NCBI GenBank assembly: GCA_015680685.1
Contig: MNCI01001360.1
Span: 329,623-393,622 of the forward strand
DNA from: Gnetum montanum
Lineage: Eukaryota > Streptophyta > Gnetopsida > Gnetales > Gnetaceae
Length of the DNA: 64,000 bases
Reading direction: 5' to 3'
Positions 12,001-21,601 of the stretch are shown here, piece after piece; the stretch's first letter is position 1, and each line of letters opens with the position of its first letter. A program made the translations under genes and the position numbers. The notes beneath the pieces are model-generated. The model was not told the DNA's origin, did no database searches, and saw nothing but the letters and a program-made list of their open reading frames with translations.

Positions 12001-12720
12001 GATGAATCTCCTCCATCACATCCATGCTATTAATATAGGTGTGCACTAGCCCCTCAGACGGTTCCATGCATAATGTGCTGCGAGTAGGATCAGCTGTCAG
12101 CCATTAGGTACCCTCTTGGTTAGTGGCTGCTGCATACAGGCACTGTTGAATTGGTGATTCTTTGGTACACCAACTGCATGCTTGAATGGATGTCCGCTTA
12201 GCGAACCATAACTGCTACACAGAGTTGCACCCCGAGTCACTGTACACGATGCATGGAACTCTTTTCTTCTCAATCTTCCTAAAAGTATTTTCCTTTGAAA
12301 TTTCCAGGGACAGATCTTAGAGTCCTAGTCATGCGTCCACCATGCTTAGCCAGGCTCTTCCCATGATGATTGGGGAAGTTCCCCTTACAATTTTCTACAT
12401 GGATGACCAGGAAGTTAGCAGGGTAGGACCACCCACAAACAATGGTCACAATGTCCTCCACCAAACCCAAAGGAACAGTGATGGATTGGTCTACTAACTC
12501 TAGTCAGATGTTGCTCTTCTTTAGCGGGGGAAGGTTCCAGTTCTTGTACATGTCATGAGAGATTAAATTAACCCCTGACCCTGAGTCTAGAAGAGCTTTG
12601 CACAACTCATTCCTAGCCACCTGAAGATATATGAGGGGGCTTCTTGGATCTGTCAATTTCCGGGGAAGAGAACTAGATTTGATCCAGTTGGTCACGACAT
12701 GTGTGAGCATGACAGTCTAG
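9003..12720 (-). pseudogene. pol: Element A pol: protease, RT, RNase H, integrase
   Basis: Pol copies the RNA genome into DNA and inserts it. Protease (about 12710-12300) has the active-site motif LLDSGSGVNLIS and, in a shifted frame at about 12370, the flap-end motif IIMGRAWLS. Reverse transcriptase (about 11720-10900) shows SEWVSPLVIVPKKGGKWRVC, FSFLDGYSGYNQI-type and FGLCNAPVTFQR motifs, but the catalytic box reads FMGEF where FMDDF is usual, so both catalytic aspartates are lost. RNase H (about 10840-10500) keeps MTDASNYALG and KELMAVVFTLDKF. Integrase (10253 to about 9400) keeps the H-H zinc part with one Cys to Tyr, GIDFMG and SDNGTHF, then HPQAN. The C-terminal region runs in the same frame to 9003. 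Most of pol shares one frame, with frame changes near 12.7 and 12.4 kb. It is non-functional. Confidence 0.9.
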
Positions 12721-12865
12721 ATGTTGGAATGTAGCGGAGCAGAGGGCTGCTCAGGTGGTATGATGTTGGAGGCATTGGTAGGTTCAGAGGCACTGGCCAT
12801 AGGCATAGGTGAGGGTGTGTTCAGATTATTGGGTCAGAAGAAAGGATGTTTGCATGGCTTGGATT

Positions 12866-15181
12866 CTAGTCCACTCGGCTGAGGTATCGGTTGTAAGTTA
12901 ACAGCCCTCGTAGCATTTCATTGTTGTGGTGTGGCGGTATTTCTCCCTGCATGGATGGAGTAGGTGGCAACTGAGAGGAATGGTGTGAAGGAGTGGTAGA
13001 AGAAGGTGATGAAGGGTAGAAGAGATGTGGATTTTCCCCCCTGGGTGATGGAGATGGATGTCTGAAATATTTAGGGGGATGGTAGTAACTGGAAAAGGCC
13101 ACATGACTGGAAGAGTCTCTTGGAGAGACCGGTTGCTGAACATAGTACCCATAAGGATCTGCTTGCTTGTAAGGGTACTGCTACCTTGGAGGTGGCATCC
13201 CCCACGCTTGTGGTTGCTACCACTATTGAAAATATTCATACAGTTGCAGAGGTGTTCCACTTGGATAGTATCCTTGCTGCTGCTGGTGGAATCGCCTGGC
13301 GTTGCCTTGTGGATAAGGCAACCTTCGGGGTGTCTTCCACTGCACCAAATGAGGGTTCAAGGCATAGACGCCAAACTCTTGAAGGTGGGACACCACAGGA
13401 CAACATCCCTTAGGATGTTCATATTGGCATATGCCACATCCATTGTCCTCCTCGGTGTTAGAGTCTACAACCTGCTTTGCTACAGCAACTTTTCCTTTAT
13501 CCTTATGTTGGGAACGTTTAGCTCCCTTCTTCCTACACCGCTCATGGTCACTACCCTCTTCTTTGGACTCTTCTATGATTTTCAATACACTTTGGCATCT
13601 CTCGTCCAAAGAGTCCCACATTTTATCCACCTTTGCTGATATTTCAGATGCGAACTTTTGTAACGGAAAAGTCTTCCTATTCACCACTGCTTCCAGTGGT
13701 GACTCATCCTCCTCATCGCAAAATCAAACCTCCCTTTTTCTAAGGGAAGGGTCCTGGTTGAATTCTTCTGCACTTTTCTTTTTTCTAAATTCTCCTTCCT
13801 CTTTGGCCACTTGATTAATGAGGCGCTGCAACTGATGGGCCCTTAGCTTTGACAGTTGTCCCTTGGTGTACACACCAAGGTTCTTTCATGTTTCAAAACG
13901 GATTCCATCAATAGTGTGGCAAAGCTGTGCCCGCTGAGAGTAACCATGACCAGGGCACCGATGCAACAGTGAGGAATACCTGCTCATGGCGGCATCCAAG
14001 GGTTCATAATTTTCTTGTTTCCAACCTTGGATCTACCATCTTAGATTTGCCACTCTAGAGTACATTTGATATTTGTCATTAAAGATTTCAAGCATTGTAC
14101 TCCACCTTCTGATTGATTCTGGCTCCAAGGACCAGTACCAACTTTTAGCTTCTTTTATGAGTGTGCAAGGGAACAACTTCAACCATTGCCAATAATTATT
14201 AATATTTTGCAGGGTGCAAGCATCATGGAATGCCTGTAGATGGGTCTGTGGATCATAGTTGTATCCCCCTTCAAATCTGGGGATGTTGTTCATGTCAACA
14301 CGCTTGATCCGACTATCCTTCTTGTTCCTACTTGGAATGTCAACTACCTCTGCAATTTGGAGCATGCTCCAAGTAGCTAACAATGGCTCATCTGAATCAT
14401 AGTCTTGTTGGGGATTATGATGTCTACGATGATTTCTACTACCCCTTCTTTCATGCTGGTGAGGGCCACACGATTGGTCGCATGCTCCCTGATGTTGCCC
14501 CTTCTGAACTTATTTACCACCATCGTTTCTCTCCAACCTTCCCCTATGATGCTAAGAGCCTAAGCTAGATGAAGGTGACAGAGAGGAGGAGGACAGAGAA
14601 GAAGGGGAAGCATTGCCACCACCCCGACGACGATCTTCCAATCTACACTAGTGATGGTCATGGTCATCTCCTCTAGCTTTGCTACGTGACCCGCCATCCC
14701 CTTGAGGATCGTGGTCACTTGGAGGTTTGTTTTGAATGATTGATTGGAGGATCTTTGGCCCCAGGTGAAGTTCAGTCAAATGGGTATCATGAAATACAGG
14801 ATCCCCATCGTCTTGCAGCCCTTGCAAGAATAAGGGGTTGGTGAATTGCTTCCCCTTCTGCTATTCATATCTCTCGGCCTGCTGCTGATCTCTTGTTCGT
14901 TGAGCTTCTATGGGACAATAGTCTCGGTAGTCATGGTCCTCCATGACATACTTCGCCACTCGGTCCTGGATGCCCAATCTGCCCAGATTGTGATATAGCA
15001 ATGTAGGAGCTGCTCGGTTGGGCGGTAGCACGATGGTACCCTCCATGTCCTGTCATCGAAGATGTTCATCCTGATGTAGGATGAATGTGAAATCAGGGAC
15101 ATATTCATTGGGTTGTTTGTACACCACCTGACATTCTTGTGGCACCGATGGTTCAAATGCATCTCTCTTGTGAGAAGACAT
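12866..15181 (-). pseudogene. gag: Element A gag (decayed)
   Basis: A single frame of about 770 codons runs from the ATG at 15181 (MSSHKRDAFEP), about 150 bases after the primer site, to a stop near 12866, interrupted by about ten stops without a frame change. The gag core lies at about 14390-14030 (HLQAFHDACTLQNINNYWQWLKLFP and SWYWSLEPESIRRW order), the region typical of plant gypsy gag. A zinc-knuckle variant, CGICQYEHPKGCCP, lies near 13390. The C-terminal part is rich in Pro, Gln, Ser and Tyr. The element E gag at 51227 is homologous (VYALNP, QYNHPKGCCP). Protease starts in another frame downstream. Confidence 0.85.
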
Positions 15182-15328
15182 GTTGGACGTTAGATGGTCC
15201 ATATAATCGGTGTACCTTATGATTAACTTAAGTTCGCTTAGTATGCGTAAATATCTCTACCCTGGGTCCATTTCAACAACTTAAATGATAATTTCACTAA
15301 GGTTAGATGACGTATGTAAGACTCACAG

Positions 15329-15346
15329 TCCTCGGCAATGGCGCCA
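15329..15346 (-). promoter_or_regulatory. Element A primer-binding site, tRNA-Asp type
   Basis: On the minus strand TGGCGCCATTGCCGAGGA begins one base after the LTR end (..CTCATCA). It matches the plant gypsy site TGGCGCCGTTGCCGGGGA, complementary to tRNA-Asp, with two G-to-A changes. It fixes the LTR/internal boundary at 15347/15348. Confidence 0.82.
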
Positions 15347-15347
15347 A

Positions 15348-16187
15348 TGATGAGCGGCTAGGTAGCCCTACGCCCAACCATACGAATCACGAGCATTCAC
15401 ACGTGACTCGATTGAAATCCACAGACTGTAAGCACTTAACATACACCAGACTTCTAACCAGTGAAACCTTGTGTTAGAACGGTCGTTGTCATCCTAATCT
15501 CACTTGTGAAGTTCTATTACGTTGGTTAAGTGAGACTAAGGCTAATGATTTTTATATCTTTTTAATTATCTTTTTTGGTGACTAATTGAAGTATGGAAGG
15601 TAAGGAATAAACTATAATCTAATCTCTAAGTATCCTAGTTTATATTCTAACTACTCCTAGCATAAGTATCTAGTCCCATCTTCCGAGCACGTTCTGAGCA
15701 TTTCCTAACACTATTGGGTTACCAGATGTTAAGCATCGTTGGGCTTACCAAGTGTTTGGATTACGTTCGAGATGGTTGTACTTATGGCTTTAACGAACTA
15801 TGAATGAACAATAACGATTGAAATTATAATAATGAAAACATAAATAATCAACAATTAACTAATAAAGCATTAACAAGTAATTAATAAAGCATAAACATTT
15901 TAAACTATTAAATGCATGAAGCAACTAAGTCCAAATGCTGCAAGGTATGCTTGAACAGTTCATCTTTATTGCTATCACGCCAATGGGCTCAGATACATCA
16001 ATGCTCAAATAAAGATCCAATCACTTTTCTTACACCTGCTCGGGCACTTGGAAAATATTCTATCTCTTGCAGGAGCAAACTGCAAGAGCTTCGCTACAAC
16101 TACTCAAAAAGATGCCTAAATGAGGTGGAAGGCCCTCATATTTATAGATTCGGGAAAGGTGGCTGTGTAAATGGGGCCACGTCGATG
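15348..16187 (-). repeat. Element A 5' LTR, truncated
   Basis: Homologous to the 3' LTR from its TGATGAG end up to the equivalent of about position 3794, then broken at 16187. About 100 bp of U3, the outer end of the LTR including the GTATACG cluster, is missing. The next base belongs to LINE-derived sequence. The break is not a normal insertion end, because no TCATCA terminus or target duplication is present. It is also the left edge of the duplicated block. Confidence 0.85.
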
Positions 16188-16807
16188 ATCAGATTTACTC
16201 TTTTCTCCACGATCACTAGAAACTTGATGTTACAGTGCAAAGCCTTTTTCATGGCCTTTAATGGCTTAATGGGGTTAAACTCTTGCCCTACCGACCATCT
16301 GTTCCCTTTCATCTTATGCATGACCCATCTGAAGTCATTCAACGTTGCAATAAGTATTGGCACAAACAAGAGTCAGAAATATTTTGGATCCCTCTCTTCC
16401 AACATATTTGGAAACTTCCAACCCTCCCCAAAATTAAGTAGTTCCTCTGGTGTCTCCTCCACCATGGTCTACCTATTGGAAAACATTTAGAATATCTGGG
16501 GATTCCCAATCCCAATTACCCTCTATGTGGTGGACAAGATGACTTTGTCCATGTATTTTGGCATTGTCCCTTTGCTCAACATGTATGGTAGTGGGCTTCC
16601 AAAGCTTTTCCATCATACAAGCTATCTCAAGAGGATGCCATATTCGGATTCTTGAACATTACTTCTGCTAATCTTAATTTTCTGTGGAAAGTTATTAGGC
16701 CTACTATTTTATATTATATTTGGAAGCGAAGATGCAATGTTCTATTTCAAAAGATGGATTATTCTAATAAATGTTTGCTTACCAGGTTGGAGAAGTTGCA
16801 GATCTTT
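16188..16807 (+). pseudogene. LINE ORF2 C-terminal fragment (second copy)
   Basis: It matches 35101-35621 at about 96-97 percent by eye, starting inside the LINE coding region at the shared string TCAGATTTACTC. The remnant encodes the zinc-binding domain after reverse transcriptase in plant L1 elements: a FLWCLLHHGLPIGK-type stretch, CPLCGG, HVF, CPFAQHVW, then LYYIWKRRCNVLFQ. Stops are frequent. The copy runs into an assembly gap at 16808. Confidence 0.75.
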
Positions 16808-17606
16808 NNNNNNNNNNNNNNNNNNNNNNNNNNNNNNNNNNNNNNNNNNNNNNNNNNNNNNNNNNNNNNNNNNNNNNNNNNNNNNNNNNNNNNNNNNNNN
16901 NNNNNNNNNNNNNNNNNNNNNNNNNNNNNNNNNNNNNNNNNNNNNNNNNNNNNNNNNNNNNNNNNNNNNNNNNNNNNNNNNNNNNNNNNNNNNNNNNNNN
17001 NNNNNNNNNNNNNNNNNNNNNNNNNNNNNNNNNNNNNNNNNNNNNNNNNNNNNNNNNNNNNNNNNNNNNNNNNNNNNNNNNNNNNNNNNNNNNNNNNNNN
17101 NNNNNNNNNNNNNNNNNNNNNNNNNNNNNNNNNNNNNNNNNNNNNNNNNNNNNNNNNNNNNNNNNNNNNNNNNNNNNNNNNNNNNNNNNNNNNNNNNNNN
17201 NNNNNNNNNNNNNNNNNNNNNNNNNNNNNNNNNNNNNNNNNNNNNNNNNNNNNNNNNNNNNNNNNNNNNNNNNNNNNNNNNNNNNNNNNNNNNNNNNNNN
17301 NNNNNNNNNNNNNNNNNNNNNNNNNNNNNNNNNNNNNNNNNNNNNNNNNNNNNNNNNNNNNNNNNNNNNNNNNNNNNNNNNNNNNNNNNNNNNNNNNNNN
17401 NNNNNNNNNNNNNNNNNNNNNNNNNNNNNNNNNNNNNNNNNNNNNNNNNNNNNNNNNNNNNNNNNNNNNNNNNNNNNNNNNNNNNNNNNNNNNNNNNNNN
17501 NNNNNNNNNNNNNNNNNNNNNNNNNNNNNNNNNNNNNNNNNNNNNNNNNNNNNNNNNNNNNNNNNNNNNNNNNNNNNNNNNNNNNNNNNNNNNNNNNNNN
17601 NNNNNN
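16808..17606. other. Assembly gap (799 N)
   Basis: Unknown sequence. The matching part of the second copy (35622-36301) contains another, shorter gap plus the LINE 3' tail and flank, so this gap probably hides the same material. Apparent ORFs across it are artefacts. Confidence 0.95.
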
Positions 17607-18012
17607 TGTCATTGTCATTGGCATCCATGGCTTTTACTATGTCCTAATAAAAATTTCATGTTCTCTACCAAGGCTTCCTTGGATTGGATAGGATTTGAGG
17701 TACATGCCTTATCATGTTAGTAGAAAACTTTTGTTTCAAATTTGTTGATTTTATCTTTAACCTTTTAACGTTTTGTTATGATACTGAGCCTATTTGAGTA
17801 ATAATGATAGGCATCCTAGTCTCAAAAGACTACGATGATCCTAATGCCATCCACCTGCTCTTGCTCTAAGTCGACATTTCTACGTTTTGTTTGTTTTGAT
17901 TCTAAATTATCTTTGTTTACTTGTTCAAATAAAAAAGGTATATGAATATAGTTAATATGTTTGATTAAAAATATTAAATATTAAATATTTTTTAATTTTG
18001 TTACTTTGCACC

Positions 18013-18247
18013 ATTGTACTAAGAGAGAATTGGTGTGATAGTAGTACTAACAACAATCTTTACATCAACAATTGTAGTAGCATCATTGTACTAAGAGAGA
18101 ACTGGTGTGATAGTGGTAGTCACTTAGATTTGATGAAAGCACTACTTCTAGTTTGATTATTTTCACTTAGTTGCATGTTATGGGCTCTGGAGATGAAAGG
18201 ATAAGGTCGAAAGGATAAGGTCTTATTCATTGGTGATGTTAAGGCCA
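18013..18247 (-). repeat. Element C 3' LTR remnant
   Basis: The last 235 bp next to the element interior of the LTR seen at 38317-39527, including the minus-strand start TGTTGGC. The outer part was lost at a GCACC junction (18008-18012). A segment containing ATTGTACTAAGAGAGAA occurs twice here (18013 and 18088), but once in the partner. Confidence 0.55.
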
Positions 18248-19242
18248 ACACTAAGATCCAACCAAATCAATAAAGAAAACATTAAGTGGTCCACCAATAT
18301 ATTTATTATTACTATTATTATAAATATATACTATATCATAAATATATATATATATATATTAGTACATAATAATTAAAACTATTTTAGATAAAATGTAAAC
18401 CTAATATTACATGCCTTTAGAAACATGCCTAAAGAAGTTAATTCAAGGTTTTAAGGATTTTATTAAGGGACACAAATGAATCAAGGTACTATCTTGTAGC
18501 TCTTCAATACATACATCAACAAATTTAATCATGAGATCGTTGGTGGTTTTAGTCAAAAGAATCAAATCAATTATTATTATTATTATTATTGAAGGAAAGG
18601 GAAGAACTCTAGCTATGTGCTATCATTATGAACTCAAAGAGTAATCACTATGAATCATGGTTAAGCATGAGAAAGAATAAAATTTCCATTCCAATAGTGG
18701 GATGCTAGCTCAAATTCTTTCTAGCACATCACGAATTCCTCACATTGAGTTATCTCATCATAATCTAGGATGGATCATCAAATTATAGAAATAACTCAAA
18801 ATTATGTGTCATATTAAATAGACACAACCTAAAAGACAATGCCATGGCATCAAGTCAACTTCAAAGGTAGCACCATAAAACATCATATAGAGAATAGGTA
18901 ACTTAATAAGATATGATTCTTATTAGTTAGCCTCAAGGAACTCATTTTTAAATTTATTTAACAAAGAAAGAAAGAATTAGAGGGATTCCCATAATTGATA
19001 GAGTACCCTTAATAAAATACTAAGTCTTGAATTTATATATATTTTAGATTTACTTCTAAGGCATGCACCTATATGAATATGGACCTAAAGCTATATGTTG
19101 TGTATGATACTACAATAAAATATGGTATAAATACAATAGGATGAATTGCATTTTATTCAACTATGTATGATATCTAATGCAGTTTATATGGATATGTGTG
19201 TGTGTTTGTGTATGTATGTATTTATAACTATAATTTATTAAA
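18248..19242. other. Element C region between pol and LTR, non-coding
   Basis: AT-rich, with no ORF. It contains simple repeats: (TA)n at about 18340-18360, (ATT)n at about 18570-18590 and a TGTG/TATG tract at about 19195-19225. The partner copy is 39528-40528 with longer (TA)n. Confidence 0.5.
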
Positions 19243-20622
19243 TTATTGATCTACTGGGTGTCCACGTGGAACACCAATATAAAAATGTTTAAGGTGGAAT
19301 GCATTGAGGTTTCTAGTAAACTTATTTCCTTGAAGGTTAGCTATCTTGTAAACATTAGGGCCTACAACCTCCATGACTTAGAATGATCCTGACCACATTA
19401 GTAAGAACTTAGTTTGAGGACCTTTTTGCCTAGAATCTTTATCTCTTTTCAAGGCTAGATCACCTATTTGAAAGGATTTAGTGGCAAACTTGTTGTCAAA
19501 CCATCTTTTAATAATGATTTGATGATTTGAAAGGTTTTCCACTACTTTTAAACGTTTAAGTTCAACATCCTAAAGATCATAAGACCTAGTAATGAGACTT
19601 TCATCAGGATTTAGGTAATCCAAGAAGAACTCATAAAAAGGGATTTGCAAGTTGATGGGTAATATAGGTTTTTTTCCATAAACTAGTTCATAAGGGGTGG
19701 TCTTGAAAGATTCTTTGTAATGAATGTGATTTTTCCATTTAGCCCATTTTACTTTTTCATGCCAAGATTTTGGATTGTCATTAATCATCTTTTTAACTCC
19801 ACCTAGAAGATTCTTATTGGAATATTCTAGTATTCTATTTACTTGAGGGTAATATTCTATGACACATTTGATTAGGATTTCATTATTCATAGCCCATTCA
19901 ATGATTTCTACTGAGATGAAGGTAGGATCATTGTCAACCACTAGTGCATATGGATGTCCACATCAGGTTATAATAACTTCCTCAAGAAATTTAATACCCT
20001 TATGAGATGTAGCTTTTCTAGTTGTCTTGGCTTTTGGCCAATGTGTAGTATAGTTAGTTGCCATTAAAATAAATTAATGTTGGCTTGATGATGGTGGACT
20101 AATGACTCCAATAAAATCAAGAGTCCATTGTGCAAAAGGTCTTACTTCAATGATGAGTTGAAGAGGTGCTGAGCTTTGATAAGCTCTTCCTTTGAACATT
20201 TGACACTGGATACAAGTTTTTGATATATTATAGGCATTAGTGGTCATAGTTGGCCAGTAATAATTTGTCTTTGTAATCTTGTGAGTTAAAGATCAATAGC
20301 CTAAGTGTCCTTCATCATGTAAGCTTTTTACCAGATCATTGGCTTCTTCTCTATCTAAGAACCTATGGAGGACTCCTTAAAAATTTATTTTTGAAAATAT
20401 TACCATTAATCATGGTAAATTTAGAGCTTATAGATATTAGTAGTTTACGTTGGTACTTAGATAGGTATGAGGGATAATGATGAAAAGTTAAATAATATTT
20501 AATATCTTCATACAAAGGGTCATTTAGGAGATTTGGTGCAAATGGTACCGATTCATTATTTTCAAGTTGTAACACATATATAGGTATGGGTTCAAGCTTA
20601 AATGGAACCTTTCATTTTTCTA
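19243..20622 (-). pseudogene. pol: Element C pol remnant: integrase and C-terminus
   Basis: Integrase inserts the DNA copy into the host genome. From right to left the remnant shows the linker (LNDPLYEDIKYYLTFHHYP), the zinc-binding part (HDEGHLGY, then CIQCQMFKGRAYQ), the core with WTLDFIGVISP and VVDNDPTFIS (normally DNGPEF-like), EYYPQVNRILEYSNKNLLGG supplying the glutamate, then YELVYGKKPILPI. The C-terminal tail ends NLNAFHLKHFYIG with a stop at 19243, the usual end of a Tat-like pol. Protease, reverse transcriptase and RNase H are absent. The right end is cut at about 20622 by LTR-like sequence. A few stops are present. Confidence 0.82.
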
Positions 20623-20624
20623 GG

Positions 20625-21350
20625 TGATGGGTTGCATGGTTTGGCTATGTCGATGGGATGCTGTTGATGGGATCTCATCGATGTAATTTCATCAATGCAA
20701 GGTTTGACTTGTTGATGCATACCTATCGATGAGGCATCCTATTTTCACTTATAAATGTGCACCTTCCATTGCATTTATGGCATCAAGTCTCATAGTTGTA
20801 ATGAAGTTCTTGCATTTTTTCATTCCAATAGTTAAAATATTTTTCTAAGTATCCACAGTAGGAGTCAAAGAGTGTATGGATCTTTATTTGAGCACTATTG
20901 TACCTGAGCACTTCAGTGTCTGTGGCAATAAAGATGAGCTTTCTGATCAAACCTTGCAATACTTAAACTAGATTAATTATTTCATTTATGCATTTAATAT
21001 TTTAAGAAATTTCCTTTAATGTTTAAGTAATTAAGTAACTAAGTGATTAATTAAGATATATTAAATAGCGATTCATTGAAACACATAACTACGACCACTT
21101 TGAGCATATGCTTGGTGCTTGGTAATCCTAATAACACTTCATGTTTGATAACCCAATAGTGTTAAACATATTTAGGATGTGTACGATAAGTGGAATGGAT
21201 GCTTATGTTAGGAATAGTTAGACATTAGTTAATTCTTAGATCAATTAGTTAGTTAAAAATTAAAATTACTTTATTCTTTAATTTTTAGCAACTTTTAACA
21301 TAAAAGATAAAATGATAAAAATCACATACCTCAGTTGTAGTTAACCATGG
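20625..21350 (+). repeat. Diverged LTR related to element A, opposite strand
   Basis: The plus strand here aligns with the minus strand of element A's LTR: TGATG start, a TATAAAT box (20751-20757), GTTGTAATGAAGTTCTTGCA, AATATTTTTCTAAGT, CTTTATTTGAGCACT, GGCAATAAAGATGAGC, TTATGCATTTAATA, ACGACCA and TGGATGCTTATGTTAGGA stretches in the same order. By eye, identity is about 60 to 70 percent. The far end could not be fixed, and homology fades after 21350. It abuts the element C pol remnant with no obvious element of its own, so it is a solo or truncated LTR. Confidence 0.6.
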
Positions 21351-21601
21351 TATTTTAATGGGTAGAGTAAAATTTTGATTATTTTCCAGAGAAGCCAATG
21401 CCTTTGAAACTTGCCCCCAGTGAACAAATATGACATCAAAATGGCTTTTAACTAACATTGACGGTTAACAAACATGGGGGTAGTGTAGAATAGAGATGCA
21501 TAGCTAGGGTGTACTAATGCTTAAAAAGAAGCCTTTTTTGCGGTCAAACCTCAGCTATGTAACTGAGATCATAATCAGTTAAGCGATAGTTTAGCTTCAT
21601 A
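21351..21601. other. Spacer before the tandem array, nothing recognised
   Basis: No ORF or repeat recognised. It may contain the missing end of the diverged LTR to its left. Confidence 0.3.

Larger units (their letters stand above)
2956..16187 (-). mobile_element. Ty3/gypsy LTR retrotransposon 'A'
   Basis: The element reads right to left: truncated 5' LTR (15348-16187), primer site, gag, pol in the order protease, reverse transcriptase, RNase H, integrase (the Ty3/gypsy order), a long 3' module with an extra ORF, polypurine tract and complete 3' LTR. The CCHC variant in gag, the tRNA-Asp-type primer site and the extra 3' ORF fit the Athila/Tat side of plant gypsy elements; that placement is inference. 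At 13.2 kb it is long. It landed in copia gag at 2956; the matching right-hand copia sequence and target-site duplication are absent because the right end is cut at 16187. Both gag and pol carry many stops. Confidence 0.88.
16188..20463 (+). repeat. Segmental duplication, short copy (partner 35101-41748)
   Basis: Three co-linear blocks match the partner: 16188-16807 with 35101-35621, 17607-18012 with 36302-36693, and 18013-20463 with 39361-41748. Identity is high; the integrase ORF differs at 2 of 123 residues. The blocks join different repeat types, so this is a copied chromosome segment, not two insertions of one element. The short copy lacks 2,667 bp present in the partner (36694-39360). 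The right edge is at CTTAGAT, where this copy continues into genuine pol sequence. Confidence 0.85.

Noticed and set aside
13058-13639. 193-codon plus-strand ORF opposite element A gag
   Set aside because: Shadow frame of the decayed gag on the minus strand; no family motif.
16652-17720. Long ORFs across the N gap
   Set aside because: They consist almost wholly of unknown residues from the gap.
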